This document shows positions 30,501 through 38,672 of a stretch of DNA of 50,867 nucleotides, piece by piece (position 1 is the stretch's first letter; every line of letters starts with the position of its first letter). The translations under genes were made by a program, and so were the position numbers. Under the pieces are notes generated by a model. The model worked only from the letters and a program-made list of their open reading frames with translations. It searched no databases and was not told the origin of the DNA. The DNA lies in IMG/VR virus record IMGVR_UViG_3300006865_000002, positions 1 to 50,867 of that record; one strand, written 5' to 3'. The stretch comes from a virus.

Positions 30501-30746
30501 ATGACCGACGAACAGTTCAAGCAGGAAGTCCTAGTCCGTTTGGATATGATCATCAACGGGTTTCGGGACGCCCTAGGGTATCTCCATTGCATTGACGCGA
30601 AACTCCACGGCGTCGTTGTTCCGACCCCGGAACACAAGGACCAAGCCCCGGCCATGGCCGTTCGCACGACGCCGGGCAAGGAAGACAAGTCGCGGAAGCT
30701 GGTCCCCCATGACTACGTGCCGCCGGGGGAGGGGAAAAAGTCATGA
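30501..30746 (+). CDS. Small protein, function unknown
   Basis: An 81-residue protein starts at ATG 30501 behind GGAGGAACG. The first half is a charged helix (DEQFKQEVLVRLDMIINGF), the second half basic and Pro-rich. It overlaps the next gene by ATGA. No family is recognised. Confidence 0.7.
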   Translation: MTDEQFKQEVLVRLDMIINGFRDALGYLHCIDAKLHGVVVPTPEHKDQAPAMAVRTTPGKEDKSRKLVPHDYVPPGEGKKS

Positions 30747-31009
30747 TCAACTTAGACGACTTGAAGGGGCCGGACGGGTTCGAAAGCCTTTCGCGTTACG
30801 TCAACGAGACGATCCGGGCGGAACTTGTACAGAAGGAACTAAAGATGCTCCGCGCCGTCGTTTGGATCGTCGCCCGGGAGAACGGAGGGGGCTTGACCAT
30901 CCCCCGAAGGCATTTGGAAATGGTCCCCGAAGAAGCGGTCCTTGACGCTTGGTTGGAAGCCAAGGACGGCACGGCCCATATCCGGGCCTTGGGAAAGCCC
31001 AAGGTATGA
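30743..31009 (+). CDS. Small helical protein, function unknown
   Basis: An 88-residue protein starts at ATG 30743 in an ATGA overlap with GGGGGAGGGG upstream. It is soluble, with helical segments around LVQKELKMLRAVVWIVARE. It overlaps the next gene again by ATGA, so four genes here are translated in chain. Confidence 0.7.
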   Translation: MINLDDLKGPDGFESLSRYVNETIRAELVQKELKMLRAVVWIVARENGGGLTIPRRHLEMVPEEAVLDAWLEAKDGTAHIRALGKPKV

Positions 31010-31236
31010 CCGCCGCGCAGTTGTGCGACCTAGGCGGGGTGTTAACCGCCGTCAAGGACATTGACGGTAAAAAGAACTCCGCTTGGTTGGCCCATGCCCC
31101 CGAGGGATTCCGATTCACGAACGGACGGCACGTCGTCCGAAGGGAGTTGGACCAGTCTTGGGAAACGGTCATGGGCTACCTAGGCTTGGAGCGTTGCGGC
31201 CCGGGTTGTTCGTGCCGGGAAGCGGAAAGGCTATGA
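31006..31236 (+). CDS. Small protein with C-terminal Cys cluster
   Basis: A 76-residue protein starts at ATG 31006. The N-terminal part is a small mixed domain; the end GLERCGPGCSCREAERL has three Cys in a knot-like group. Coupled by overlaps on both sides. Function unknown. Confidence 0.65.
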   Translation: MTAAQLCDLGGVLTAVKDIDGKKNSAWLAHAPEGFRFTNGRHVVRRELDQSWETVMGYLGLERCGPGCSCREAERL

Positions 31237-31487
31237 TGATTCCCGCGCTTAGGTGGACGTGCGACTTTTGCCCGGCGTCTTTTCTTCAGGAAGGCCCCCG
31301 GGCCGGGGCCATGCCCGCGATTCCCCCCGTGGGCTGGTTGCTTGTGGGCGTGTCTTGGTTCGTCCCGGCCCATTCGACCCAAACGGCTTCGGGAGAGAAG
31401 GTCAAGGTTGGGGACGCCCGAGAGACGGCCCGCCGTATGGTTTGCCCGGCCTGTCGGGACGCCGTGCTTGGCCCTTTGCGGTTGTAA
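31233..31487 (+). CDS. Small zinc-ribbon protein, last gene of the early region
   Basis: An 84-residue protein starts at ATG 31233 (ATG 31236 also possible). CDFC near the start and CPAC near the end make a zinc ribbon around a hydrophobic Trp-rich middle. It closes the small-gene region; the control element copy B follows after 19 bases. Confidence 0.7.
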   Translation: MMIPALRWTCDFCPASFLQEGPRAGAMPAIPPVGWLLVGVSWFVPAHSTQTASGEKVKVGDARETARRMVCPACRDAVLGPLRL

Positions 31488-31506
31488 CTTATGACCTACC
31501 AAATCG

Positions 31507-31662
31507 GGTCTAGGTTCCTGCATGTCACAAAGGGGGTAGGGGTAAGGGGGTCTGTATTCATCGTGTAAGTAAAGTTTTTTTTATTAGTAATAATATTAGT
31601 ATATTATTACTATAGGCTTAACCCTTGTACACCCCCCTATAGGGGGGATACCCCGTTGACAT
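31507..31662 (+). repeat. Intergenic control element, copy B
   Basis: Block 1 (31507-31527) and block 2 (31555-31589) are identical to 9413-9433 and 9459-9493. Next come an expanded TTAGTA/TATTA repeat, the perfect 16-base palindrome CCCCCCTATAGGGGGG (31632-31647), ATACCCC, and TTGACAT. The order of parts equals copy A, with more AT repeats in the middle. Copy B lies directly upstream of the late genes. It and the flanks account for the 222-base gap here. Confidence 0.85.
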
Positions 31663-31685
31663 ACGGAATAAAAATCAAGTAGACT
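31656..31685 (+). promoter_or_regulatory. Promoter candidate for the late unit
   Basis: TTGACA (31656-31661), 18 bases, TAGACT (31680-31685). The -35 overlaps the end of control element copy B and follows the C-G-C palindromes. Its spacer is A/T-rich. The -10 is only fair. It is well placed to read from 31710 into the terminase genes. Confidence 0.6.
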
Positions 31686-31709
31686 GGTCTTGAAGAAAGG
31701 AGCCTAGCC

Positions 31710-32015
31710 ATGCCCGGTCCCGGTCGTCCCAAGGGTTCAACGTCGGTCGCCCCGCTCCCTTGCGGCTGTCGCGCCGCCATTGGACCCAAAACGCATTGGA
31801 AGATAAGGAAGCTGAAACACGGCGTCCGCATTTGCGAAGCCCACAACCGGGCCTTTGTGCAGGAGTGGCGCGAAGTCGGGATGGACGAGGCGGTTAAGAT
31901 TGCCGAAAGGAAAGATCATGGCCCGGCGTCAACCCAAGTTCGAACCGCCCCCCGGCGGGTTTTTGTGCAGCGGCCCGTATCGGCTCGAATGGCTACGAAG
32001 GGAAGCGGAGCATAG
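31710..32015 (+). CDS. Small basic protein, first gene after control element B
   Basis: A 101-residue protein starts at ATG 31710 behind GAAAGGAG. It is basic, with CGC near residue 18 and one further Cys. The last 98 bases overlap the next gene in another frame, an unusually long overlap, so the C-terminus may be shorter in reality or a sequence error may exist. Position before the terminase genes hints at a packaging or late-control role. Confidence 0.6.
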   Translation: MPGPGRPKGSTSVAPLPCGCRAAIGPKTHWKIRKLKHGVRICEAHNRAFVQEWREVGMDEAVKIAERKDHGPASTQVRTAPRRVFVQRPVSARMATKGSGA

Positions 32016-32178
32016 ATACGGACTCTTCTTCCGCTGCATGGGCGGGGGTTGCCGCCAAACCATCGAAGTGAACTTGGACCAGCGCGAAACGCCCAAGTAT
32101 CCCCTTCCCCCCTTGGGGCGGTTTTATTTGCTCCGCTGTACGGACGGAACAAACTTCGAAGTACAGGAAGTTAGTTGA
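31918..32178 (+). CDS. Small protein upstream of the terminase genes
   Basis: An 86-residue protein starts at ATG 31918 behind GAAAGGAAAG. It has Cys at CSGPYR, CMGGGC and CTDG, perhaps a zinc site, and a beta-rich tail. It overlaps the preceding gene by 98 bases. No family is recognised. Confidence 0.6.
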   Translation: MARRQPKFEPPPGGFLCSGPYRLEWLRREAEHRYGLFFRCMGGGCRQTIEVNLDQRETPKYPLPPLGRFYLLRCTDGTNFEVQEVS

Positions 32179-32203
32179 CCCAATGTAGGAATGCAACTAG
32201 ATT
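32175..32203 (+). promoter_or_regulatory. Promoter candidate before the small terminase gene
   Basis: TTGACC (32175-32180), 17 bases, TAGATT (32198-32203). It overlaps the end of the preceding gene and lies about 80 bases upstream of ATG 32282. A GGGGCT-TGGG-AGCCCC hairpin (32213-32228) would sit at the 5' end of this transcript. Confidence 0.45.
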
Positions 32204-32281
32204 CGGCCCGAAGGGGCTTGGGAGCCCCAAAGCGGCGAAATTCCCTTGCTTTGACCCCGACGCGCGCGCCATACTTAGGGC

Positions 32282-32743
32282 ATGGCCGATGCCGCGAGGA
32301 AGCTACCTTCAGGGAAGCCGGGCCTTGATTTACAGGGCAAGGAACAGGCCCCCAAGAGTGTAGGTCATAGGTTCCAGCCCGGACAGTCCGGGAACCCCAA
32401 AGGGCGTCCGCCGGGCCAAACCCGGGAAGCAATCGTCCGATCCTTTTTCGAATTGCTTTCGAAGAAGGCCAAGGGCGAGGAAGTGACTTACCTTGAAGTC
32501 ATGATGGCCCGCGTACTCGCTTCGGAGCATTTGCTTTCGAAGTTCTTGGACAAGCTGTTGCCGAACATGTCCCAAGACCAAACCAATTTGGTCTTCAACA
32601 ACTTCGAAGCGATTTTGGCCCAAGTACAAGCCCAACGCGCCGCGCTTGCGTTCACGCAATCCCCCGGGCTTCCCCCGGTCGTCCCGGTCGTGTCCACGCC
32701 GGAACCGGAGTTGGAGCCCGTTAACCGTAAGAGTGGGGGATAG
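32282..32743 (+). CDS. DUF5681 protein, likely small terminase subunit
   Basis: A 153-residue protein starts at ATG 32282. FQPGQSGNPKGRPPG (about residues 31-45) is the signature of DUF5681, often encoded just before a large terminase. The rest is helical with a Pro-rich tail. Only six bases separate it from the large subunit gene, so it probably recognises phage DNA for packaging. The family link is sound; the terminase role is from position. Confidence 0.8.
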   Translation: MADAARKLPSGKPGLDLQGKEQAPKSVGHRFQPGQSGNPKGRPPGQTREAIVRSFFELLSKKAKGEEVTYLEVMMARVLASEHLLSKFLDKLLPNMSQDQTNLVFNNFEAILAQVQAQRAALAFTQSPGLPPVVPVVSTPEPELEPVNRKSGG

Positions 32744-32749
32744 CGGTAA

Positions 32750-34492
32750 ATGACCAAGGGGGGAACGGTCAAGCGGCGACGTATCATCGTGCGTAGGGGC
32801 GCAACGCCCCCCGTTCCTCCCGCCGTGGACCCTGGCTTCAACATCCCGCCCGAGTTCGTGGAACTCATGACGGACGAAAGCAAGTACATTCAAAACTTGC
32901 TCATGATCCGCGACAAGCGCGGAACCGTAGTGCCTTTCGCTCTTAACCCGGTCCAACAACGGATCATGGAAGTACGGCGTCAACTGCGGGCCGCTGGCAA
33001 ACGGATTAGGCTTCTAGTTCTCAAGTCCCGGCGACAAGGCGTAACGACTTTGGAACAGGGCCTTAGCTTCAAGGGCGTTGCGTCGGAGCCGAACTACCAA
33101 GCCTTGACCTTGGCCCACAACGACAAGTCCACCGAAAAGATTTTCCGAATCGCCAACCTGTTCTACGAACTCTTGGACGAACGCTTCAGGCCGCGCCGTC
33201 TCACGTCGTCCAACAAGCGAGACTTGAACTTTCCGGGGCTTCGTTCCCTGTACTCCATCGGCACGGCTGGCGGTCGCGGCGTCGGGCGTGGGGAAACGCT
33301 CAACCGCGCCCATTGGTCCGAAACCAGTTGGAGCCCGGGGAGCAAGGAAGAACAGCGGGAACTTTTGGCGGGCTTGACCGAAGCGGCTTCGGCGGGCGAA
33401 GTCGTTTTGGAAACCACGCCGAACGGCGTTGGCGATTTGTTCCACGAAAAGTTCGTTGAAGCCATGCGTGGCGGCAACGAGTGGTTGGGCCTGTTCTTCC
33501 CGTGGTGGGCCGATCCTACGTACCGGGAGCATTGCAAGGCCGAAGAAGCCGCGTACATCATGGCGAACTTGACCGAGGAAGAAGCATCCTTGGTTAATCG
33601 GCATGGCCTAGACGCGCAACAAATCAAGTGGCGTCGGGCTCAAATGCGCGAACTTGGGCGGCTGTTCCAACAGGAGTACCCCGAGGATTGGGAAACGTGC
33701 TTCCTTGTGTCCGGCCAATCCTTTTTCGAAAAGTCCATCATCAACGACCTTTTCCTTTCCACGGGCGAACCTATCGAAGAACGCTGGAACGGCGAACTTC
33801 GGATATGGAAGAAGGTCGAAGCGGGACGCCGCTACATCATCGCGGCGGACGTGGCCGAAGGCATCAAGGGCGGCAACTGGTCCACGGCTGGCGTACTGGA
33901 CGCCGAGTCGGGGGAGCAAGTCGCGGCCTTGCGCGGCCACTATCCCCCGGAAGAGTTCGCCCGGCGTCTTGTGTTAATCGCACAAGAGTACAAAGGCGAA
34001 AATCACGAATACCCGTTGTTGGCCGTCGAACGGAACAACCACGGCCATTCCTGCCTAAACACTTTGGCGAACGTCTACCAGTACCCCAACCTGTACTACC
34101 ATCGGGAGTACGACGCGAGGGGGAAGGAAGCCCCGGTCCTTGGCTGGCCGACCACGCCCAAGACGCGGCCTATCATGCTGGACGATCTACGCGAAGCCGT
34201 CGAAAAGCGGTACATGATCGTTCATGACCGCGTGTTCCTTGACGAATGCCGGACCTTCGGACCCAACGACCGGGGCAAGTACGAAGCGTTGAACGACGCC
34301 GACGACGACACCATTTTTGCGTGGGGCATCGGCTGGCAAATCCGGCAACAGTCCGTCCGGCGAGGGGAAGCCAGCCTTAGCGGGGGCTACGAAGCGGCGG
34401 TCCAAGCGGCGCAATCGGGAAAGGTCTTCACGGCCAGCCCCGAACCGATTTCGATTGGGTCGCTTAACCAAATGCCGGGGAGACTTTTCTAA
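32750..34492 (+). CDS. Terminase large subunit
   Basis: The 580-residue protein starts at ATG 32750. ATPase part: Walker A LKSRRQGVTT (91-100), Walker B region LNRAHWSETSW (184-194) and coupling motif VLETTPNG (219-226). Nuclease part: Asp366 in IIAADVAEG, Glu426 in LLAVERNNHG and the acidic run DADDD (515-519). All main motor and RNase H-fold nuclease residues are present. It pumps DNA into the prohead through the portal, whose gene overlaps its stop (TAATG). Length is normal. Packaging type (cos or headful) cannot be told from the sequence. Confidence 0.96.
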   Translation: MTKGGTVKRRRIIVRRGATPPVPPAVDPGFNIPPEFVELMTDESKYIQNLLMIRDKRGTVVPFALNPVQQRIMEVRRQLRAAGKRIRLLVLKSRRQGVTTLEQGLSFKGVASEPNYQALTLAHNDKSTEKIFRIANLFYELLDERFRPRRLTSSNKRDLNFPGLRSLYSIGTAGGRGVGRGETLNRAHWSETSWSPGSKEEQRELLAGLTEAASAGEVVLETTPNGVGDLFHEKFVEAMRGGNEWLGLFFPWWADPTYREHCKAEEAAYIMANLTEEEASLVNRHGLDAQQIKWRRAQMRELGRLFQQEYPEDWETCFLVSGQSFFEKSIINDLFLSTGEPIEERWNGELRIWKKVEAGRRYIIAADVAEGIKGGNWSTAGVLDAESGEQVAALRGHYPPEEFARRLVLIAQEYKGENHEYPLLAVERNNHGHSCLNTLANVYQYPNLYYHREYDARGKEAPVLGWPTTPKTRPIMLDDLREAVEKRYMIVHDRVFLDECRTFGPNDRGKYEALNDADDDTIFAWGIGWQIRQQSVRRGEASLSGGYEAAVQAAQSGKVFTASPEPISIGSLNQMPGRLF

Positions 34493-36012
34493 TGCTTTCG
34501 ATCCTTGGTCGCATCTTCGGGCGCAACGGCAACGGTCGACATGAAGCCTTGGCCCACGTACCGGACGATGGGACGCCGACGCCCCCGATTGGTTCGCTTC
34601 TCAACCAGTTCTTCGGGGATTCGAAGATCATGGGAGAAGCGGTCAAGCTGTTGGGCGTCTTCAACCCGCGCCAAGTCGGAACCCGTACCCGTCTCTTGAT
34701 GCGTTGCGACCCGGACGTTGCGTTCGGGCTGGCGATTCTCCGGGCTCCCATCATCAACATGAATTGGAGCGTGGAATCCAACGACCCCGAAATTGCGGCA
34801 TTCGTCAAGGCCGCGCTTCGTCCCGTCTATCGCAAGCTGGCGACGGGGCAAAGCATGGCCCTTCACTTCGGACGCCAGCTTTCCGAAAAGGTTTGGGAAA
34901 CCGGGCCCTTCACGGTCATTGACCAATCCGACGTGACCGGGGAGAAGACGACCAAGACCTACCCGGCGGCGTGGACCTATCACGACTTCAAGTCGATTGA
35001 CCCCCGGTCTTACGTGGTCCTGATCGACAAGGAAAACGACACGTTCGGGGGCGTGAAGCAAAACCTTTCGAAAACGGGCAACATCAACCCCGAGCCCGTG
35101 GGACCGGAAAAGGTCGTCTTGTGGGCCTTCCGCAAGGAAGAAGTTTGGGGCCACTTGGACGGCTTCCCGATTTCGGACCAATGCTATGAACCGTGGTGGG
35201 CCAAAGCCGCTACGAACCTGTTTGCCAACCGATACTTTGAACGGAAGGCCGACCCCGCGTACAAGGCCCTTGCGGATTCCCAAATCCAAGGCGCAAACGG
35301 CGTGAAGATGGACGGCTTCCAATTCATCATGTCGGCCATCTTGGGCTTGAAGGGCGGGGGCGTAATCGCGCTTCCCAACAAGCGTGACCAAATGGGCAAC
35401 CTGTTGTTTGACGTTGCTCCCCTTACCGACGACAAACGCGGGGACATGTTCCAACAGCGTTTGGACGCGCTGTCCCAACAAATCCTTCGGGGCCTTTGGA
35501 TTACGGACAAGGCCGGAACGTCGGACGGGACGGGTTCCCTTGCCATGGCCGAAGTCCACGCCGAAACCATGTCGTCCATGATGCAGGGCATTCTAAACGA
35601 ATGGCTTGACGACGTGGTTAACCCGCAAGTGGTCAACCCGCTGGTCCTGTATAACTTCGGCCCCGAAGCCCTGAAGAACAGCCAAACCCGTTTGGTTTCG
35701 GGCGGGCTGTCGGCCACGACCAAGGAACTTTTCAAAACCCTTCTGGTCCAACTCCTGCAAGCGGAGCAACTGACCGAAGGCGGCGGCGTCGTCACGCTGG
35801 CCGAACGAATCGACGGCGTGAACCTTCTTCAGCAATTGGGCATCGCGCTTCGTAGCCCGGAAGAGTTGGAAGAGATTTCGCGCCAGAAAGCGGCCCGTCG
35901 CCCCGAACTCCCGGGCGCGCCCCCGCGCGAAGACGGCGAGGAACCCAACGACGAAGAGATAGCGGACGAACTGGTTAAGACCGGAGTTATGGAGGGGGAC
36001 GAAGTGGAGTAG
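34492..36012 (+). CDS. Portal protein, Mu gp29/DUF935 type
   Basis: The 506-residue protein starts at ATG 34492. The pattern of an early beta region (INMNWSVESNDPEIAAFVK), a central stem region and an acidic C-terminal tail fits DUF935 portals. The order terminase then portal is standard. Twelve copies would form the ring through which DNA enters the head. The C-terminal 40 residues are Pro/Glu/Asp-rich, probably facing the connector. The 170-base gap after it holds no gene that I can support. Confidence 0.8.
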   Translation: MLSILGRIFGRNGNGRHEALAHVPDDGTPTPPIGSLLNQFFGDSKIMGEAVKLLGVFNPRQVGTRTRLLMRCDPDVAFGLAILRAPIINMNWSVESNDPEIAAFVKAALRPVYRKLATGQSMALHFGRQLSEKVWETGPFTVIDQSDVTGEKTTKTYPAAWTYHDFKSIDPRSYVVLIDKENDTFGGVKQNLSKTGNINPEPVGPEKVVLWAFRKEEVWGHLDGFPISDQCYEPWWAKAATNLFANRYFERKADPAYKALADSQIQGANGVKMDGFQFIMSAILGLKGGGVIALPNKRDQMGNLLFDVAPLTDDKRGDMFQQRLDALSQQILRGLWITDKAGTSDGTGSLAMAEVHAETMSSMMQGILNEWLDDVVNPQVVNPLVLYNFGPEALKNSQTRLVSGGLSATTKELFKTLLVQLLQAEQLTEGGGVVTLAERIDGVNLLQQLGIALRSPEELEEISRQKAARRPELPGAPPREDGEEPNDEEIADELVKTGVMEGDEVE

Positions 36013-36182
36013 GAATCGGCTTAATCCTCCGTCCCTGCATTCGCCCCCGAATTATCAAAGGGTTAAGGCGGAAGGCCGGACGGAGTGTTAAGCGGATTGG
36101 CCGTCCTTCGGCATGGTGCCGGAAAGAGACGGAGTGATTAGGGGCGTAATCCCCAACGATCCGCGAGGAAAGGAAGGCAACC

Positions 36183-36824
36183 ATGGGTCGCGTCAAGTTC
36201 TTGGGTCTTCGCAGCATCGGGGCCATTCGGCTTTCGGCCAACCCGGGCGACGGGGAAACGGCGCGCATCGGCCCCGTTCCGGCGGTCGGCGGCGTGACCG
36301 GAAAGCGTTTCGAGTTCGACAACAACGCGGCGGTCACGGCTGGAAACGTTTCCGTGACCGTCGGCGGTTCGGCGGCGGCCTCGGCCATCGCGCTTCGTGA
36401 CGCTATCAACGCCAACAAGCCGACGCCCGTTGGGGTCACGGCGGAAATCGACCCCGTGGACGCGCAAACCGTCCGGCTGTACGCGGACGCCCCGGGCGCG
36501 GGCGGCAATCTGGAACTGGCGGTCGTCGGCGCGAACCTTGCGGCTTCCGGCGCGGCCATGACCGGGGGCGAGGGTTCCGGCAACCAGACGTTGCACCGTG
36601 GGGAGTACGTCGTTACGGCCTTGGACGTGGCGGCGGGAAACATCATGATTGACACGGGGCTTTCCGGCCCCCGGTTCCCCCAAGTGGACGTGGTGGACGG
36701 CGCGGACGTGCCGAAGTACATCACGTCGAAAACCAAGGTCACGGGCTCCCGAATCCAAATCGACTTCGACGGCGCGACGAACCCGGCGGCGGGCGACCGG
36801 ATTTCGTGGGCGGCCTACGAATAG
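36183..36824 (+). CDS. Structural protein, function unknown
   Basis: A 213-residue protein starts at ATG 36183 behind GAGGAAAGGAAGG. It is rich in Ala, Gly, Val and Thr, beta-like, with no membrane segment. It may be a virion surface or fibre-linked protein. The following gap carries a two-way hairpin. No family is recognised. Confidence 0.65.
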   Translation: MGRVKFLGLRSIGAIRLSANPGDGETARIGPVPAVGGVTGKRFEFDNNAAVTAGNVSVTVGGSAAASAIALRDAINANKPTPVGVTAEIDPVDAQTVRLYADAPGAGGNLELAVVGANLAASGAAMTGGEGSGNQTLHRGEYVVTALDVAAGNIMIDTGLSGPRFPQVDVVDGADVPKYITSKTKVTGSRIQIDFDGATNPAAGDRISWAAYE

Positions 36825-36837
36825 CTTTGGGTGGCGC

Positions 36838-36898
36838 GGGGGGCTAACCGCCTAGGCTTGTTAAACCGAAAGCGGTTAGCCCCCTCTTGTGGGGGGCT
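36838..36898 (+). promoter_or_regulatory. Mutually exclusive hairpins before the 36905 gene
   Basis: Arm 1 GGGGGCTAACCGC (36839-36851) pairs perfectly with arm 2 GCGGTTAGCCCCC (36872-36884). Arm 2 can instead pair through AGCCCCC with arm 3 GGGGGGCT (36891-36898). Arm 3 lies just upstream of ATG 36905, where its G-run may serve as the ribosome site. The layout is that of a switch: pairing 1-2 frees arm 3. No T-run makes a terminator. Confidence 0.6.
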
Positions 36899-36904
36899 AT
36901 TCGA

Positions 36905-37366
36905 ATGGGCCTTGACCAATCGCTTGAACGCGCGGTCGAATCGGTCGCGGAGTTGCGGGAAGTCAATATCCCGAACCATCGGGATACGGTCTTCAACCAC
37001 GCCAACAACTTCATGTACCGATTCAACAAGTTTTCGAACGCTTCCGACGACGGGGATACGGTCGTCAAGCCGGATTCGACCCATCCCCTACAGCCGGGAC
37101 GGTGGGAAAAGACCCCGGTTGGTTCCTTCCCGGGAGGGGGCGGCGGAAACTTCATCGAAAACGAGTTCGTGGCGGCTTCCAACGGCCAAACCGTTTTCAA
37201 TCTCACGGCTACGTTTGCCGTGGGCGGCTTGTCCGTCCTGTTCGTCAATGGCGTGGGGTACGCGGAGGGTACGGACTACACGATTGCCGGGACTATCCTT
37301 ACTTGGCTGGACAACGATTTCCCGTTGGAAATCGGGGACGAACTGACCGTGAAATTCCAAATCTGA
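36905..37366 (+). CDS. Structural protein, fibre-module candidate
   Basis: A 153-residue protein starts at ATG 36905. The first 40 residues are helical (QSLERAVESVAELREVNI); the rest is beta-rich with a Gly linker (SFPGGGGGNF). This resembles an attachment domain followed by a small beta domain, as in fibre-linked proteins. It has no strong ribosome site except the G-run of the hairpin before it. Role inferred from neighbours. Confidence 0.65.
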   Translation: MGLDQSLERAVESVAELREVNIPNHRDTVFNHANNFMYRFNKFSNASDDGDTVVKPDSTHPLQPGRWEKTPVGSFPGGGGGNFIENEFVAASNGQTVFNLTATFAVGGLSVLFVNGVGYAEGTDYTIAGTILTWLDNDFPLEIGDELTVKFQI

Positions 37367-37384
37367 TAGGAAAGGGCAAGCATC

Positions 37385-38614
37385 ATGTCGCAAATCAAGG
37401 GCAAACAACTTGCGGACGCCCCGAACGGCGTTACCGCAGCGAAGATCAACACCGATGCCGTTACGACCCCGAAGATTCAGGATTCGGCGGTCACGACTTC
37501 GAAGTTGGCGAACGGCGTTCTTTCGGCGGACGCGGCGGGCCGTCTCAAAGTCGCGTCCGGTTTCTTCGACGCTTCCACCGTCAACGACAAGTTCGCGGCG
37601 GCGTCCATCGCGCTTTCGAAGCTGGCCGAAGCCGTTATCGAAGCGGACGGCGGAACGCCCTTCACGGCGAATCAGTCCATGGGCGGCTTCAAGCTGACCA
37701 ACGTTGGAACGCCCACGGTCGGCACGGACGCGGCCAACAAGGACTACGTGGACAACGCCGTTGCGGGCCTGTCGTGGAAGGATTCGGTTCGGGTCGCCAC
37801 GACCGCGAACACGGCCCTTTCCGGCCTTCTCACGATTGACGGCATTACGCTGGTCGCCAACGACCGCGTGTTGGTCAAGAACCAAACGGCCCCGGCGGAA
37901 AACGGCATCTATGTTGCCGCGTCCGGCGCGTGGACCCGTGCTACCGACTTCGATTCTCAATCCGAAGTCCTTGGGGGTACGGTCTTCGTGGAAGAGGGGA
38001 CCACGCAAGCGAACACGTCTTGGACCATGACCACGGACGCCCCGATTACGATTGGGACGACCGCGCTTACTTGGGTTCAGTTCGCGGCGTCCCTGTCGTT
38101 GGTCGCGGGCGCGGGCTTGCTTGCCACGGGCAATACGTGGTCGGTCGAACTTGGGGTGAACCCGGGCCTTGAATTCGACGCGGGCGGCGACGGCGGAAGA
38201 CTCCGCGCGCTGGTCGATCCGAACGGCGGTCTTGAACGTGTCGCGGCGGGCCTTGGTGTTCTTCTGAACGGGGATTCGCTTCAGAAGTCCGGCAGCGGTC
38301 TTCGTTCGGTCGTGCCGACGACGGGCAACAAGAACCAAAACCCTTCGGCCACGGCGGGCGACAACGCGACCACGGGCCTTACCATCGCGGCCACTCCGGG
38401 CGGGGATGGTAACGTGCGCGTGTTCGTGAACGGTCAAGCGCAACGCTTGGGGAACGGCGTCAAGACGCTGGATTGCTACTTCAGCGCGGACGGCGGGACC
38501 ACGGCGCGGGCCATTTCCGCCATTGCGTCGGGCGATACGCTGTACTGGAACGGCGTAATTTCCGGCTTCAATCTGGAAACGTCCGACGTGGTGGAAATGG
38601 ACTACGAAGCCTAA
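37385..38614 (+). CDS. Tail fibre-like protein
   Basis: The 409-residue protein starts at ATG 37385. It opens with short repeats (ITPKI/TTSKLANGVLSAD type) and contains ANDRVLVKNQTAPAENGIYV, a pattern I associate with phage tail fibre and collar-type proteins. It is rich in Ala, Thr and Gly and beta-like throughout. Its position between portal and minor head genes is uncommon for a fibre. A perfect 13-bp hairpin follows it. Host recognition is inferred. Confidence 0.75.
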   Translation: MSQIKGKQLADAPNGVTAAKINTDAVTTPKIQDSAVTTSKLANGVLSADAAGRLKVASGFFDASTVNDKFAAASIALSKLAEAVIEADGGTPFTANQSMGGFKLTNVGTPTVGTDAANKDYVDNAVAGLSWKDSVRVATTANTALSGLLTIDGITLVANDRVLVKNQTAPAENGIYVAASGAWTRATDFDSQSEVLGGTVFVEEGTTQANTSWTMTTDAPITIGTTALTWVQFAASLSLVAGAGLLATGNTWSVELGVNPGLEFDAGGDGGRLRALVDPNGGLERVAAGLGVLLNGDSLQKSGSGLRSVVPTTGNKNQNPSATAGDNATTGLTIAATPGGDGNVRVFVNGQAQRLGNGVKTLDCYFSADGGTTARAISAIASGDTLYWNGVISGFNLETSDVVEMDYEA

Positions 38615-38623
38615 GACCTTTTC

Positions 38624-38655
38624 GGGGGGCCTAGTCCTAATCGACTAGGCCCCCC
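38624..38655 (+). other. Perfect 13-bp hairpin after the fibre gene
   Basis: GGGGGGCCTAGTC (38624-38636) pairs with GACTAGGCCCCCC (38643-38655) around CTAATC. No T-run follows. It may limit read-through or protect the upstream mRNA. Confidence 0.8.
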
Positions 38656-38672
38656 ATGACGGGGAAAGCCGA

